Notes: a model not told the origin generated them from the sequence alone. Counted from the stretch's first letter, positions 47,583 to 61,005 are shown. The stretch is DNA of 64,000 bases from Nyssa sinensis (GCA_008638375.1 CM018036.1:3782392-3846391), one strand, 5' to 3'. Made by a program: numbers and translations.

Positions 47583-48120
47583 TAGGAATGTCAATTTTTA
47601 ATATGATACTACAACACGACTCGAACATGACACGAAATTAATTAGTTTGGATTTAATATAAATACGTTTGGGTTATAAACGGATTGACACATATAATACG
47701 ATTAATAAACAGTTCGTATTTGAGTTTTTCTAGTATCAAACCGTTTAACACGTTTAATTATAAAATATAGTATAAGTTAAAGTAATTCGTCTCACATCAA
47801 ATATTTATTAAGATTTTGAAATTTTTGATTTATAAAAGAGATTTCTACTTTGATTTGGCACGTATCCAAAGTTATTAAACTTGAAAATTATCTATACATA
47901 TTAAAAGATAGGTAAGTTTTTTTATTTAAAAATAAAAAAATTAAAATAAACAGGTTAAATATGTCGACACGTGTAACCTGTTTAATAAATGAGTTGAACT
48001 TGGGTTTTGAAACTTGACATGATTAGTTAATAGTGTCGGGTTAGGGTTCACACATATTTTCGAATATGCATATCTTGACACGATTCGAACACGACACGAT
48101 AACACTAATTGACACCCTTA
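47583..48120. mobile_element. hAT-type non-autonomous element (MITE), 538 bp
   Basis: The terminal inverted repeats are TAGGAATGTCAATT on the left and, read inverted, TAAGGGTGTCAATT on the right. Flanking 8-mers are CATATAAT (47575-47582) and CATACAAT (48121-48128), an 8-bp target duplication with one change, as expected of hAT elements. There is no transposase. The interior has repeated CACGACACGA / ACACGATTCGAACACGA phrases near both ends. Confidence 0.85.
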
Positions 48121-48429
48121 CATACAATAGAGCATAATATGCACTTCAAAATGGCTCACTTTTCAAAAGATTGATCTTCAACATGTGACCATCTTTAACT
48201 AAAAAAATAATAATTCAACTATCTCAATTAGGATGATTTGGGTAACAAAACACAAAAACACTTGTAGCAAATTGAAGATCAGAAAGCATAACATAACCCA
48301 CGTAGCCAAAACACTTACCACATGCCGCAGTTGTCTTAGAAATAAATCTATTTAAGGTTTTTTAAACAATTATAAATTAGAAAAGAAATATTATCTTCCC
48401 CTTATAAATATAATGAGGTAACACTTGTA

Positions 48430-48935
48430 CGTTATGTTTGGATATAAGGAATTAAAAAAAAAGGGAAGGGAAGGGAAGGAAAGGAAAAAGAAGGAGAATT
48501 TATATCTTGCTTTGTTTTAAAAATTTGGAAGGAAAGAGAGGGAGAGGAAGGGAAATGGCGGGAGAACTTAATCCCCATTTAAACAATTTTGTTCTCTTTC
48601 CAAAAATGGGAGGAAATGGAAAGAAATGAAACAAGAATTTAATGAATTTTTAATAATATCAATATTATCCTTAAAATTGTAAAAACCAAAATAAAAATGA
48701 CATCTCTATCATAGGGCATCCAAATACACATTGTTTTCTTTTTTTTTAAAAAAAGTATAATAGTAAAATAATATAATTTTTTTCTTCTTCTTTATCATTT
48801 CCAAACAAGATGAAAGGATTATATTAGTATTTCTTCTCATTTTCTTTTATTAGTTATCCAAACATAAATAAGAAATTACCTTGTTTTCTCCTCTCTTTTT
48901 TTTTTTCTTTTTCCTCCTACTTATCCAAACGAATT
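48430..48935. repeat. Possible MITE with purine-rich left half and pyrimidine-rich right half
   Basis: The left end GTTTGGATATAAGGAA resembles the inverted right end (GTTTGGATAAGTAGGA on the minus strand). The left interior is GGGAAGGGAAGGAAAGG and the right is CTCCTCTCTTTTTT. Edges and target duplication are uncertain. Confidence 0.5.
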
Positions 48936-50320
48936 GGTATTCTCAACTTTATTTCCTAAAATTCTTCGTGAAGAATGTCAATTGAGATTGAATATCAATA
49001 CAGCTGGGAGGGAGAGAGGGAGGAGGAGGGAATCAAAGTAACTTCTTCGGATTGTCTAGAAAAAGAGATAGAGAATCACAACTAACGTAGCAAAAACACC
49101 ACCAGATAGGAACTCGATGGGCTGGCCCCTTGTATGTGATGATTTCATTTACTTTTTATATTGTTTCTTATGATAACAATTTGTCATTCATTCAAAAAGT
49201 AATAATTATCATACCAGAAAAATGAAAATCATGAATTTAGTTAATTATTTTAAAAATAAATTATCGTAGAAGAAATGTGGAGAGGTTTTCTAGTAATTCA
49301 AATAAATTGATTGAATTAAACCATTTAATTTCTAAACAAGCCCTAAAATATTTATACAGATGAACTTTTAATAATTACTAATTAATAATTAATAAGTTAA
49401 TGCTTTTTTTAAAAAAAACTGATTTTGTTTTATGGAGAATAATTAATAATTTTTTTGCTCAATAATATATATAGATATATATATATATATATTTAAATCT
49501 CTATTCTATCAATTTTTAGAATGGAATAAAACATGCTTATTTATATACATTATATAAAATCATTAATAACATTAATTTTTTAGTTTTAAAAGAAGGGATG
49601 AGGATTTTTGTTTCTAAATTAAATTAGATATAATATATATGTTTTTTTTTTAAATTTCATTTAAAATATATTAGATATAACATGCATGTTATATTTTTGT
49701 CTAAAAATTGTATAATTACAAAAAAAGTCTTTAATATAACAATTTATAACTCTAAGAGAAAGAACACAATTTATAATTATAAAAAACAACTCTTTAGTAC
49801 AACAATTTATATTTCGTTTCTAATGATTGTCTTACATTAATTGTAACTTAAAATTAGTGTTATGTATATTTTCGATCGACGTAATTGTGTTATCTCAATT
49901 GTTTGTGTATTTCACGTGTAACACATGATTATTGCATATAAAATAAATAATATCAATTGTTAATATATTTTACTTTATATGATTATCTCATGTATAATGT
50001 AACATGTATATATATTATTAAGATTGTAAGATTACACCATCCAGAGATATGATTTGAGTGGTGAAAATATTGATGATAAAATTCAAATATTTTCAATTTG
50101 AATTTTCTCTGTGCCGATTACTAGCAGATAAAACTTAAATAATGAATCTGACTATCATAAAAATATTAAAGAATGAATCTGATTATTGTGAAAATAAGAC
50201 ATAATTTAATGCGTATAAATTGACACAAATACTTTCTTACCTATTTATCAAAAAACAGATAAAAAATTACAAGATCGCGATTATGCAATCGTTTAACTTG
50301 AGATAATTCTTTTTTTTTTT
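48936..50320. other. AT-rich intergenic DNA upstream of the DnaJ gene
   Basis: No gene or delimited repeat is recognised apart from short AT tracts near 49465-49492. Confidence 0.5.
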
Positions 50321-50590
50321 TTTGGTTCATAAAGTGGTAGTTTTTTTTTTTTTACATAAAATGAAAATATTTTAAACGTGTAATACATTTAACAGGTATT
50401 CTATATTACAACATGTAAACGCGTCAAGCCACATCTTTTAGTTCCACTTCGAATCATCCCCTTTCGTCCATAAACACTCGCTCGCTCTCCGAACAACGGA
50501 AATGAACAGAATCAAGAACTTCTTGTTCTTCTTCTTCTCTTAGGACCCGCTCCGAACACTTGCACAGTCCCAGGAGTCCAAGACACTGCA

Positions 50591-53500
50591 ATGGCGACCA
50601 CATCACTCTTTATCCTCCCTAGTATTTTTTCCGAACGTCCTCAATCTCTCTTCCCATCAAGCATTTCAGCTTCTTCTTCTTCTTCTTTCTTTGCCGGTGG
50701 GACCCATCTTTGCGCCCACAAGAGCTTTATCTCTGTTTCTTCTGCATCTTCTTCTTCTCAATTTAATAAGAAGATATCTGCAAAGCGCTTTGGAATAGTG
50801 GTCGCAGCTTCAGCAGATTATTACTCCACGCTCGGGGTTCCCAAATCTGCCAGTAGTAAGGAAATAAAAGCGGCTTACCGAAGGTTAGCTCGCCAGGTAC
50901 TAATCCCAATTAGGGTTTCTGATTTCTTTTTTCTTTGAAAGCGCGACATTATTATGTTTCTATGTGTTATGTATTTCCTTCTGTTGAGAATGTAAACGGG
51001 TGTTTTTATTTTTGGAATTATTGGAAATTTATAATTTACTTTTAAATGATGGCCATATGAGAATTTTCATATTTATGGGATTATTTGAATTATCATCTTC
51101 AGCGGGTTTCTTATATCATTACATCACAATTCCCAATATAACACTCATCAACGCACAGGAAGAGGAATCGAAAGCTCAACTTGGTATGAGAATTTTTACT
51201 TTCGAAAATGTCTGAAGTCCAGGACATTCGATATGGTTAGGTTTACAGTGATGAGTTAGAGATAGATTCGTACAGGGAGTGAGTCTTCCACGTTAGATAA
51301 CTAGAGAATCTGAGGGTGAGATGACGGGGAGAAAGTAGTGGCAAACTAGAACACGAGGCATAGTGTCATATATTCATTATGGTTCATAATGACACGAGGG
51401 TACTATTTATAGTAGTCTCGCTATGTGAGTTGGTTATGAGTGACCTCATATATAACAAATTGGTCACGGGTTCTACTAGTGTCCAAAATAGAGTATAGTT
51501 AGAGACGTGATGGAATACGATAGAATATCTACCCATGGGTCATGAGAGGGACACCCTATTGAACCCAATACTTTGTAACCATACTACAGCTGCTTGCAGG
51601 CTTTAGAAGTCTCCCAAAGATCTGTCCCTAAACCCTTAGGCAACCATGAGCTGGAAGGACAGGGGTTCCCGGAGGGGAACTTTATATACAATGAAAAGTT
51701 ATGTCACATTATTTCAGCTCGACCAAGTTTGGCATCACCATTCCATATTTGGGAGTCAAGTGTTGCTTGACCAAGTTTGGCACGCATAGTAGATCGACCA
51801 ACATAGGGGATCTTGTTCTAAAGCAGTGGTGACACTTGTCAGACTGGGATTGGACAACATGCATGTTGCTAGATTGCACTGACATGGCATTCAGGCTGTA
51901 TAATATGCTTAACTATCAATTTAATGAGATTTTCCACATAAATGATCATAATAGAGGTAAACCAAGTACCTACAAGAACTTTGTGACCATGTGTTCCTTT
52001 TTTAACAAATTTTGAGTTGGGTATTTGAAAATTTTGAATTCTGGGATCATTTGCAGAGTACTGCTTTGGTTGTTGGGTTAACAGTAATTTGGCAAACTTT
52101 TTGTTGTAATTTATCTACATGGTTTGTTATTGATATTGCAGTTTTATAAGCTGTGGGTGCACGATTGGTACTTCACATCCGTAGTCAAATTTTAGGTTTG
52201 GCTGTTTAGCTTTCTTCTTGATTGCTGGGTAAGTCCATATTTCACTTGAAGTGTTGATTGAAGTTATAGGAAAATGTGATGGACTTACAAAAGAAGGAAG
52301 AAAAAAGGATTGCTGGAAGACACATACGATGCAAACTAATAGTATGTGTATGTGATGAACTTCTCAAGAAGAGAATAAGATTGCTGAGGAGACACATGAT
52401 GCTACCTAATAGTTCGTCTTATAAGTTTGGTAGTGGATCACAAATCTTGGTGATATTCTATGTAATGAATGGGGAGTCTGCTTTAAAATCATCTACCCTG
52501 CAGGGCCTGCATCCATCACTGAGTATATGCTTCAACAGGAATCACACAAGGGTAGATTAGAAACCTTTGGTAAAATGTAAAATGCCCCCGTATAGATAAA
52601 GTACATTACAGATTCCACTTTAGGGATTGTCCACTTACCCATTCAGCAACTTTGACACTTCCCAAAATGGGTACTTTTGGGTCAAGTGAATTCAATAATA
52701 GATTTCTGGTAAAATGCCCCCCGTATAGATAAAGTACATTACAGATTCCAAAGTCTAGCCGGCCTCATTTTGAACAAAACTGCTTATCCAGTCTACGAAA
52801 AAACCTACATGAAGTTAATTTTCTTTTAATATGAAAAGCACACTACTTTTTAGCACTATATTGTTTTTTTTTTTCCTTCCTGAAAACATGTTGCTATAAT
52901 TGCTGACATCCACCTCTGTACATGAGAAACGAACGGACCAAACTCTTCCCATCTAGGACCAGCTATACTGTGCTCAGTCCGCTGGGTTTAGGGACTGACC
53001 CAACAGCACTTTTTAGCTAGCACTGGAATAGTTCGTTCTTTATTTTTTCCGAATCACTCCTGACATCCTACTTTTCATCTTGTTATTTAGTACCATCCTG
53101 ATGTCAACAAGGAACCTGGAGCAACTGAAAAGTTTAAGGAGATCAGTGCTGCTTATGAGGTATGTACGAAAGCTAGCAATTTTAGTTTAATTTGATTCCA
53201 TTGATCATCATTTTTTCCCTTCTTGACCGCATATTTTGCTCTTAGTTTATAATTTTGTTGAAATACGAACTAAATGAACTTCACAGTTCTCGTAACAAGG
53301 TTGGTGGTTTTGTCCATTTACTGATGTGCAGAATGATTGCCGTTTGATTGCTGATCAATTCATACAGTGGCTGAGTATGACCAAGCGTGTTATTAGTTTA
53401 AATTTTACAATGCTTCCCTAGTTCAAACCATATGTTTGCTCACAGCCCATGAATATGGTCTTTCTTCCATCTATGATACAATTTGGCGAGCATAGATATT

Positions 53501-56500
53501 TTTTTTTTGTCATCCAAGAAAATTATATAGATTGGTCTTTATGATTGATTATTGATTTATAGATTTTATATGAGTAGGAAAATTGGAGATGAACCAAAGA
53601 GAAGAAATAACTCTCAGTGCCTGAATTTTGCTTTTCTAAATGAGACTATTATTAACATATATGGTTTCAATATTTTATTTTATTTTTCTTTTGAAAGATG
53701 ATTTTTTATGTTTTTTTAATAATATTTTTGGACTAAAAAGACTTATCCCATGTATGTAGGGCCTTTTGTTGATTTTTTGGGGTCTTTGTAGCCTTAGTTG
53801 TATGTAGGGGTGCAACTCGGGCGAGTCGAGCTCAGGTTGAGGTATGTCCACGCCCAGCCCAAGCTCTAAAGAAGTTGGCCCTGAGCCTAACCCGACCTCG
53901 AGCCCAATCAACTTAGCCCAAGCCTATCCCAAACTAAAATTCAATACAATCGGGTTGAGCCCTAGCTCGAGCCCAAGAAATTCCCAATACACAAAAGAAA
54001 ATTAACAACATATAATAAAACTTCACTCTTTAGTCTTTCCACATTAAAAATTCACACCAATTTACTCTCCTCAGTTACCATTCCATGGTTTGTGGGTGAA
54101 GCCCTTTCTCATCCTTCTTGGTCTGTAGCTATGATTATTGAGATGGAGGCTCTTCAGAAAAATAATACATGGGCTCTAGTTGATCTTCCTCTTGGTAAGC
54201 ATCCTGTGGAATGCAAATGGGTATTCATTGTCAAATATCATGAGGATGGTGCCATTGAAAGTTATAAGGCTCGACTGGTTGTCAAAGGTTTCACTTAGAC
54301 TCTCGAGCTTGATTTTACTGCTACATTTGCTCTTGTTGCTAAACTTACCACTGTTCACATTCTAATCTCTCTTGCTACCCGCCATCATTGGTCTCTTTAT
54401 TAGATGGATGTTAAAAATGCTTTTCTTCATGGTGACCTTGATGAGGAAATTTATATGGAGCCACCTCCTGGCTTTTGGCTTTAGGGGGAGTATTTTGGGA
54501 AGGTTTGCAGACTTCTTAAGTCTCTTTATGTGCTTTAACAATCTCCTCGAGCATGGTTTCAGCGATTTGGTGGTGTTGTTCTAGATATGGGATTCACTCG
54601 TTGTCATTCTGATCACACGTGTTTTGTTTATAGGAGTCATGATGGTCTTTGCACTATTGTTTTAGTTTATGTTGATGACATCATTATTACAAGAGATGAT
54701 TCTACCTTCATTGCTAAGGTGAAGGAGAAGTTAGGTCATGTTTTTGATGCGAAGTACTTGGGTCATCTTCGTTACTTTCTTAGGATTGAGGTAGCTCGCT
54801 CCAAACGTGGTGTTTTCTTATCTCAGCGCAAGTATGCTCTTGATTTGTTATGAGATACTGGCATGCTTGGTTGTAGACCAGTTCAATCTCCTAAGGACCC
54901 CCATCACAAGTTACATGCTGATATTGGTGAGTCTCCCAAGGATCCTCAGCTTATCAGCGCCTGGTAGGTCGTTTAATTTATTTGACGAATACTAGGCCTT
55001 GATCTTACTTTTGCGGTCAGTGTTGTCAACCAATTTATGCATTGTCCCAGAACTCAACACTTAGAGACAGTCTATCACATTCTTCGATATATAAAATCCC
55101 GATTAGGATTGGGGTTATTTTATACTAATAGTGGTCATCCATCTATCTCAAGTTTCAGCAATGCTGATTATATTGGGTCATTGAGTGATAGACGTTCTAC
55201 TTCTGGTTTTTGTACCTTTTATGGGAATAATTTAGTCTCTTGAAAAAGTAAGAAACAATCTGTTATTTCTCGCTCTTCTGTAGAGGCTGAATATCATGCA
55301 ATGGCTCATGGTGCTTGTGAAATTTTATGGTTGAAGTCTCTTCTCATAGAGCTTGGGTTTCCATCTTCTGGGTCTATACCTCTCTATTGTGATACCCAAG
55401 CTGCTATTAAAATTGCTTCATATTTGGCTCTTCATGAATGCACAAACATATTGAAGTTGATGTCGTGAGATGGTTCAAGCAGGAATTATTTCCACTATTG
55501 GAATTCGCTCCAATGGTCAACTTGTAGACATTTTCACTAAACTAGTTGGTCCTTCTCCTCTAAGGTCATGCTTGGTCAAGCTGGGCTTGGTGGATATCTT
55601 CGCTCCAGCTTGAGGGGGAGTATTGACATAGGGCTTATGTTATTAAGGGCGATATTGTACTTTGTCCTTGAATTTACAAATATGTGATGGTTATTGTGTG
55701 AGAGTTGTAAGGTGATTATTTTGGGGTGTAAGATTGATTAATCAGAATAGAAAAGTTCTCTCTTTTTCTTTTTCCTCTCTTTACTCTCAATCTAGACTAG
55801 GTTTAATCTCATCTAGAGTAACATCCAAAGAGACTCCGTCCTTCAAATAAACAATACGATCTGCCACTGTTGCTCCTCTATTAATAGCAATCCCATATAA
55901 TCTGGGAAACAACTCAGTTAAAGGAGCCTCTCCATGTCACCAATCTTGCCGAAATCTCGTCCCCAACACCCACTGCAAATTGAATATATTTGAAGGTCTC
56001 TCTTTATTTTCTTAAACTTATCCACATGCTAACCCCATATGACGCATTTACCTCCAATGACATCCAATTCCCTCTATAAATCCCATATTTACCTACCACA
56101 CCTCTCCTCCACAATGTGCCAGTCTCCATAGCCAACTACTGTAACCACTTCCCCATGAAGGCCTGGTCAAACAACCTCAAATTCCTAACCCCTATGCTCC
56201 CTGCCTGAAGAATAGAACAGATAGTCTTGCACTCAATCAAATGGTGTTTAAACTCCTTCCCCATACCACTCCACAAGAAATCTCTTTGCGACTTGTCCAA
56301 CCTTTTCGCCACCAATGTTGGATTATAAGATTAGACGTGAAGTATATATGTAGACTCAAAAGCATGCTTGTAATCATTGTAACCCTCCCACCCTTAGACA
56401 AGTATTTCTGCTTCTAACTCGCCGACCATCTCTCAGAACCTTCAATCATAGAGTCTCACACACTTTTTGCTTAAAGGAAGAACGTAAGTAGAAACCTCAA

Positions 56501-59500
56501 ATAAGATATTGGAAGTGATCCAACAGAGCACCTGCACCCTAAGATGAAGGCAAAAGGACCCACATCCCCAACTGGAGTCAGTTCTGCCTTTCTCAAATTA
56601 ACTTCCAAGTCTGAGACTCCTTCAAAAAATAAAAGCACACATCTTAAATACCTAAGCAGATCAGCCATTACACCATAAAAATAATGGTGTCATTTGCATA
56701 CAACAGAAGAGAAACTATTAGACCTAGGCCGTGTGAGGGCACATCTAAATTCTTGTCTTATATTTCCTAGAGTTCCACAATTTAGTTTTAACATCCTTAT
56801 ACTGATTATATGTCCTTAACGTTTCAATTCATACCGTGTAGTTCATTTCAGTATTTTCCAAAGAAATTCCCCAAAAATCATTTAAAATTGCATTGTCTAC
56901 ATAACTGCTATTGTGTGGACCTCCACTTTAGGATTTGATTCTATTGATAACATTCCTCTTTATCTCATTTCCGGAAGCATATGGAGTAGGACAGATTTAT
57001 GTTACTAGGAAAACAGACATGTTTACCATAATTTGTTGCTTTCAGTGTCTGTTTACTATCATTCTCAACCAAAATCCCACCTTTATTTATCTTACTTGTA
57101 TTGTTTCCACATATATACCCATGTTTTCTTACATTGTCTTAATTCCAGTGCATCCATCACATTTTATTTCGCAAATAATCTCTTTTTAGTCTTAGGATCC
57201 AATACTATGTTATTGCATGTATAAATAACTATTGACATGCTTGAAGTACTATACCTCAATCAATTGTTCACATTCATCACATTGGTTTTCTTCTTTGAAT
57301 TCTGAAGTACAACATTGTCAGGTGCTATCAGATGACAAAAAGAGGACTTTGTATGATCAATATGGTGAAGCTGGAGTTAGAAGTACAGTAGGGGGACAAG
57401 CTGGTGCTTATACGGTATTATTTATAGTCAAATTTTTCCTTTTATATGTTTTACCTTTAGGTAATAAATAGAAGAAAAGTTGCATATTCTTGAAGCATGG
57501 ACAAACTTTCACCATCAAGGATGTCATAAAGTGATGTTTATCACGTACTCAGGGGTGGATATCCCATGGTAGAGTGGGCCACCTGTCACCACTGAGATTT
57601 TGAAAAAAATTGGGGTTAATTTAATATTTTATAATTTTTTAAACTTTTTGAAATATGCCCCCATTAAGTAAATATTTTAAACTTGCCCCCAATAAGTTTT
57701 ACAAACTTCCTAATTAGTCATATTGGGGGATAGACATTGGAGAAAAACAAAGAGACAATGAGAGGTTGCTTAACTTGCTTCATTCGTCAGACACTTCATT
57801 GCTTTGCTCCTATTTCGTTTCAACTTTCAACACTAAATTTTATTTATTAGAAATTAGAGTAAGAATTAATGATTTTTTTTTCTTTCCTTCTTTCTTCAAG
57901 ATCATTCATGGATTTGCTAAGAGAACCCTTGTTAAAGGCTAAAGTTTTGGCATTCGAAGGACGAAGTGGATGATATATACACATTATACATGAATATGTA
58001 AAATGTATTTCTTTCTTTTTATTTGTTTTAGATTTTTTCCTAATCCCAATTAGACAATTATAGTTAGTCTATACCCCCCCATAACTCATCCAAATATGAA
58101 ATTCCTAAATGACTTCATATGCTGACTCTAAGAAGTATTAAAAATAATAAAAAAAAGAAATATGTGTTTGCTGAACAAGAGAACGATCTACTCAAATAAT
58201 AATGGTTTCATTGATTTGAATTATATTTATGTGTGTATTTTCTTTTACTATCTTTGGATTTTGTTATTTTTGATGACTGAATTTGAAATGATGAATACCT
58301 TAAAATCTCTTCTTACCTTTTCCAGTGGAAAAGTCTAGAGAGAGCTGTACATGTAAATTTAATTATCATAAAATATTTTAATTTTTGCATGTCTAAGTGT
58401 AATGTATAGTTTGTACATGTACATAATTTTTGAATACATATATGTACAGTTAATCCTCTAGTAATTGATATTCAATAAGTTAATAATCTTTATTAAATAT
58501 TTTTTTTTGAAAAATCAACTTCGTTCTATAGTGAACAATTAATAATTCTATCATTTAATAATTAATAACATTTGAAAAAATTTCTTAAGAAAAATTTTCA
58601 TCACCCTTCTAAATATTTATGCCGCTCCTATTTTTATAGTAAAAATTCTATTCTTGTCATAAAAAAGCCTCATTAATAAATATATTGTAAATCTTAATAA
58701 TTAATATTTTTATTAATTAATAAATTTTGAATCTTCTAAGATTTATTAATTATTAGAGGGTTGATAGTATTATAACAACATCAGTTAACCAAATTTCAAG
58801 CTCAAAATAAACTATTTCTTCTTTATAGTTACAAATACATATCAAAATTTAAACTTATCTTTTCTTGCTTTTTAAGTTGAAACTTGAAGGAATAGATGTG
58901 AATGACAAATTTTTTTTTTCAAAACTAGAGTTGAAGTGATTTTAGGAGAGGTTTATTTTGTTTATTTTTGAGAATTTAACTTTTATGAATTATTTATTTA
59001 CGACTATTATATTTTATTTTGTGTTAAAGATTATCTATTGTTTGTCTTTTTAAATTATTGGAGATGCATTTAGTAACAGTTACTTTTATAGCTTTTATGA
59101 AATTAAATTCAATTTTATTAGTAAATTTTAGATTGCCCCCACCGAGACAAAATCCTAGCAACCTTGCATGTACTTGTGGCCTCTCCTTTCTGAGCAATGT
59201 GTCCTCGGTCATCAGTACTAAATTTCACTTTGATCTAAGCAGTGCAGCCTTTGATTTGGTGTTACTCTCTCTCTCTCTCTCTCACTCACACACACATTTG
59301 CGTGGGTTGGGGGGGGGGGGGGACAGATCAATGTGGCTCAATAGACCATATTACTGCCACAGTGACAGGCTGACAGCTATGAATCTATGATATACATAGA
59401 TTGAACTGTCTTCTGGCGTGGCAATGATTATGGGGAGGGCCACATTGCCCAAAGTGCAACTTCCATTTCTTGTCACTTAATTACCTTGTTAGAGTAATGT

Positions 59501-60286
59501 CTGCCTATATTTGAAGCTTAAGCTACTACTTTATGTTACTTTACCCCCAATTTTCTTAGTGTAGCAGTATTTCTACATGTGCTTTTGTTACTTTCGAAGG
59601 ATTCCCTTATAGTTTATGTGATACATGTTCTCACCTGGGAGTCACAGGGAAAGAATATGCTAAAGTCTCACTTTTATGCTTTGAAACCTCAAATTATATT
59701 CTTATAGCAATAGCATGCCCATTTTTAAGAATGTGAGCATTGGTATATCTTTTAAGCATATATAGAAGGGTTGAATTTTGTGTGTTAAATACTTCTTCTG
59801 TTTTAATACTGTCGGATAATTTTTTTTTAAAATTTAAATATAATACAAAATGTTGGTGAAGTTTAAATAAAAAGAAAGAGGAGAATTTTCTTTACTAGAG
59901 GAAAAGGCCTATATCTCATAGTGCTAGTCACCCGAATAGAGTAATAGTTTATAAGCAACTACACTTACAACATTTGAATGATCATATTTCGGTTACAAGT
60001 TTGTGCAATTATTGCACCAGCAAGCTCTAGCTTGGAGGTACCACCTCCCAATGTGGGAGGTTGATGGTTCAAGTCCCTTTAGGGGCAAAGTGTGTTTGTG
60101 TGATTTACCGATAAAAAAAAAGTGTGTGCAATTATAGCTGATACTGGTTTATTTTTCATCACAGACTAATCCTTTTGATCTATTTGAGACATTCTTTGGG
60201 CCTAGTATGGGTGGTTTCCCTGGTATGGACCAAACTGGATTTGGATCACGCCGCCGTAGTACTGTTACAAAGGGTGAAGATATACG
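50591..60286 (+). CDS. DJA7: Chloroplast type-I DnaJ/Hsp40 (DJA7 type), first four exons; continues past the window
   Basis: This is a co-chaperone of plastid Hsp70. Visible exons: 50591-50896, 53091-53159, 57322-57414 and 60165-60286, all GT-AG. Junctions 1-3 are phase 0; exon 4 ends 2 bases into a codon. Residues 1 to about 75 are Ser-rich without acids until late, like a transit peptide ([11 protein letters not shown]). The J domain starts at [20 protein letters not shown] and has its HPD motif at the start of exon 2 ([20 protein letters not shown]), then [18 protein letters not shown]. Exon 4 encodes [11 protein letters not shown], a Gly/Phe-type segment ([13 protein letters not shown]) and TKGEDIR. 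From memory this wording fits Arabidopsis At1g80030 much better than DJA5/DJA6. The zinc-finger and C-terminal parts are not in the window. The introns are 2.2, 4.2, 2.75 and over 3.7 kb, swollen by transposons. No frameshift is seen. Confidence 0.93.
50897..53090 (+). other. DJA7 intron 1
   Basis: No coding sequence recognised. Two short copies of GTATAGATAAAGTACATTAC (about 52590 and 52725), preceded by GGTAAAATG-type sequence and CCCCC runs, form a 135-bp-spaced repeat. A stretch at about 51230-51960 has more even composition and may be an old repeat, not identified. Confidence 0.5.
54065..55800 (+). pseudogene. Decayed Ty1/Copia retrotransposon: RT, RNase H and start of 3' LTR
   Basis: Reads [25 protein letters not shown] and [11 protein letters not shown] (RT start), [18 protein letters not shown], the catalytic YVDD at 54668-54679, then RNase H ([40 protein letters not shown]). 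A polypurine tract GAGGGGGAGT precedes TGACATAGGG at about 55624, the likely 3' LTR start. Gag, protease and integrase are missing, so it is truncated on the left. Stops interrupt the frame at 54296, 54402, 54483, 54537, 54852 and 55241, and RNase H is frameshifted. Sense orientation relative to DJA7. Not functional. Confidence 0.9.
55805..56740 (-). pseudogene. L1-type LINE fragment: RT motif to zf-RVT region
   Basis: On the minus strand the frame starts with [11 protein letters not shown], the RT active-site box (usually YADD/FADD; here Asn replaces the first Asp). It continues [52 protein letters not shown] and [15 protein letters not shown], then [20 protein letters not shown]. This order is typical of plant L1 polyproteins. 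Many stops and frame changes. It abuts the Copia LTR remnant on the left, so one probably landed in or next to the other. Confidence 0.85.
57415..60012 (+). other. DJA7 intron 3, left part
   Basis: No coding sequence. Two separated TTGCCCCC/GATTGCCCCCACC-type phrases (about 57650-57700 and 59125-59140) may belong to an old non-autonomous DNA element, but ends were not found. A CT run followed by about 14 G lies at 59266-59322. Confidence 0.4.
60013..60124 (+). mobile_element. SINE (tRNA-derived) inserted just before DJA7 exon 4
   Basis: A 112-bp body with a pol III B-box-like GGTTCAAGTCC (60066-60076) and a tail GATTTACCGATAAAAAAAAA. It is flanked by the perfect 11-bp target duplication TGTGCAATTAT (60002-60012 and 60125-60135). 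The clean duplication makes this a confident, fairly young insertion. The A box is not obvious. Confidence 0.88.
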
Positions 60287-61005
60287 GTGAGTCTTTGACT
60301 GGAATCTTTTAACAGTACCATACAATTCCTTGATTACTAGTATTTTTGTACTTACTGCTGAACCTGCTAAGTAGTGAGTGCCGATCAGCACATTAGAGGG
60401 GTGTTTTGTCTTAGTGGTTGCCAATTGACACACTTAGAGGGGTGTTTTGTCTCCATGAGTGCCGATTCGCACTCCTAGTGTGCCAATCAGCACACTGAGA
60501 GGGTGCTTTGTCTTAGTGAGTGCCAATTGCTAAACAGCACCATGCTAATAGAGGGCATTCCTGTTGGGCTTTTTGGAAAGTTGTATTTCTGAAAACCCTG
60601 CAATATAAATAGTTGTAGCAACCCATTCTAAGGGTGATGCTCTTTGTTCTTCTAGAACTCTTTCTTATCTCTCTTTCCTCTCTATCTATCTCTCTCCTCC
60701 TCCCCCTCTTTGATGGAAAGTTAGTTGCTGCTACATTGCAATTAGTCTTAACAAAATATCTAAGTTGAGTTTCTTAGTGTCCCATTGTGTGTGAGATTAC
60801 ATGATCATATCTACTTTCTTTGTTAATATTCTTCTATTTGTTTTGAATCTAATCTGGCCTGGGATATATGGCACATGGCTTTATTAGTTTGTTGCTAAAA
60901 CAAGTGCATTTCCCAAGAATCTGCTTAAGTTATTTTTTAATTAGTTATGCTTCGAGTTATTTGGCATTTTTACTTGAGCAAAATGATTAATGGCCCAAAT
61001 GTTGG

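Larger units (their letters stand above)
53160..57321 (+). other. DJA7 intron 2 with nested retroelements
   Basis: 4.2 kb holding a GAGTCGAGCTC-type degenerate repeat (53805-53960), a decayed Copia fragment (54065-55800, plus) and a LINE fragment (55805-56740, minus). The remaining 56740-57321 is unremarkable. Confidence 0.7.

Noticed and set aside
50897..50938. DJA7 exon 1 reading on to a stop at 50936
   Set aside because: A canonical donor at 50897 joins in phase to the HPD-encoding exon at 53091, so the read-through is intron.
60066..60076. GGTTCAAGTCC as part of a tRNA gene (also at 61316)
   Set aside because: The surrounding sequence does not fold as a tRNA. Target duplications and an A-rich tail identify SINEs.
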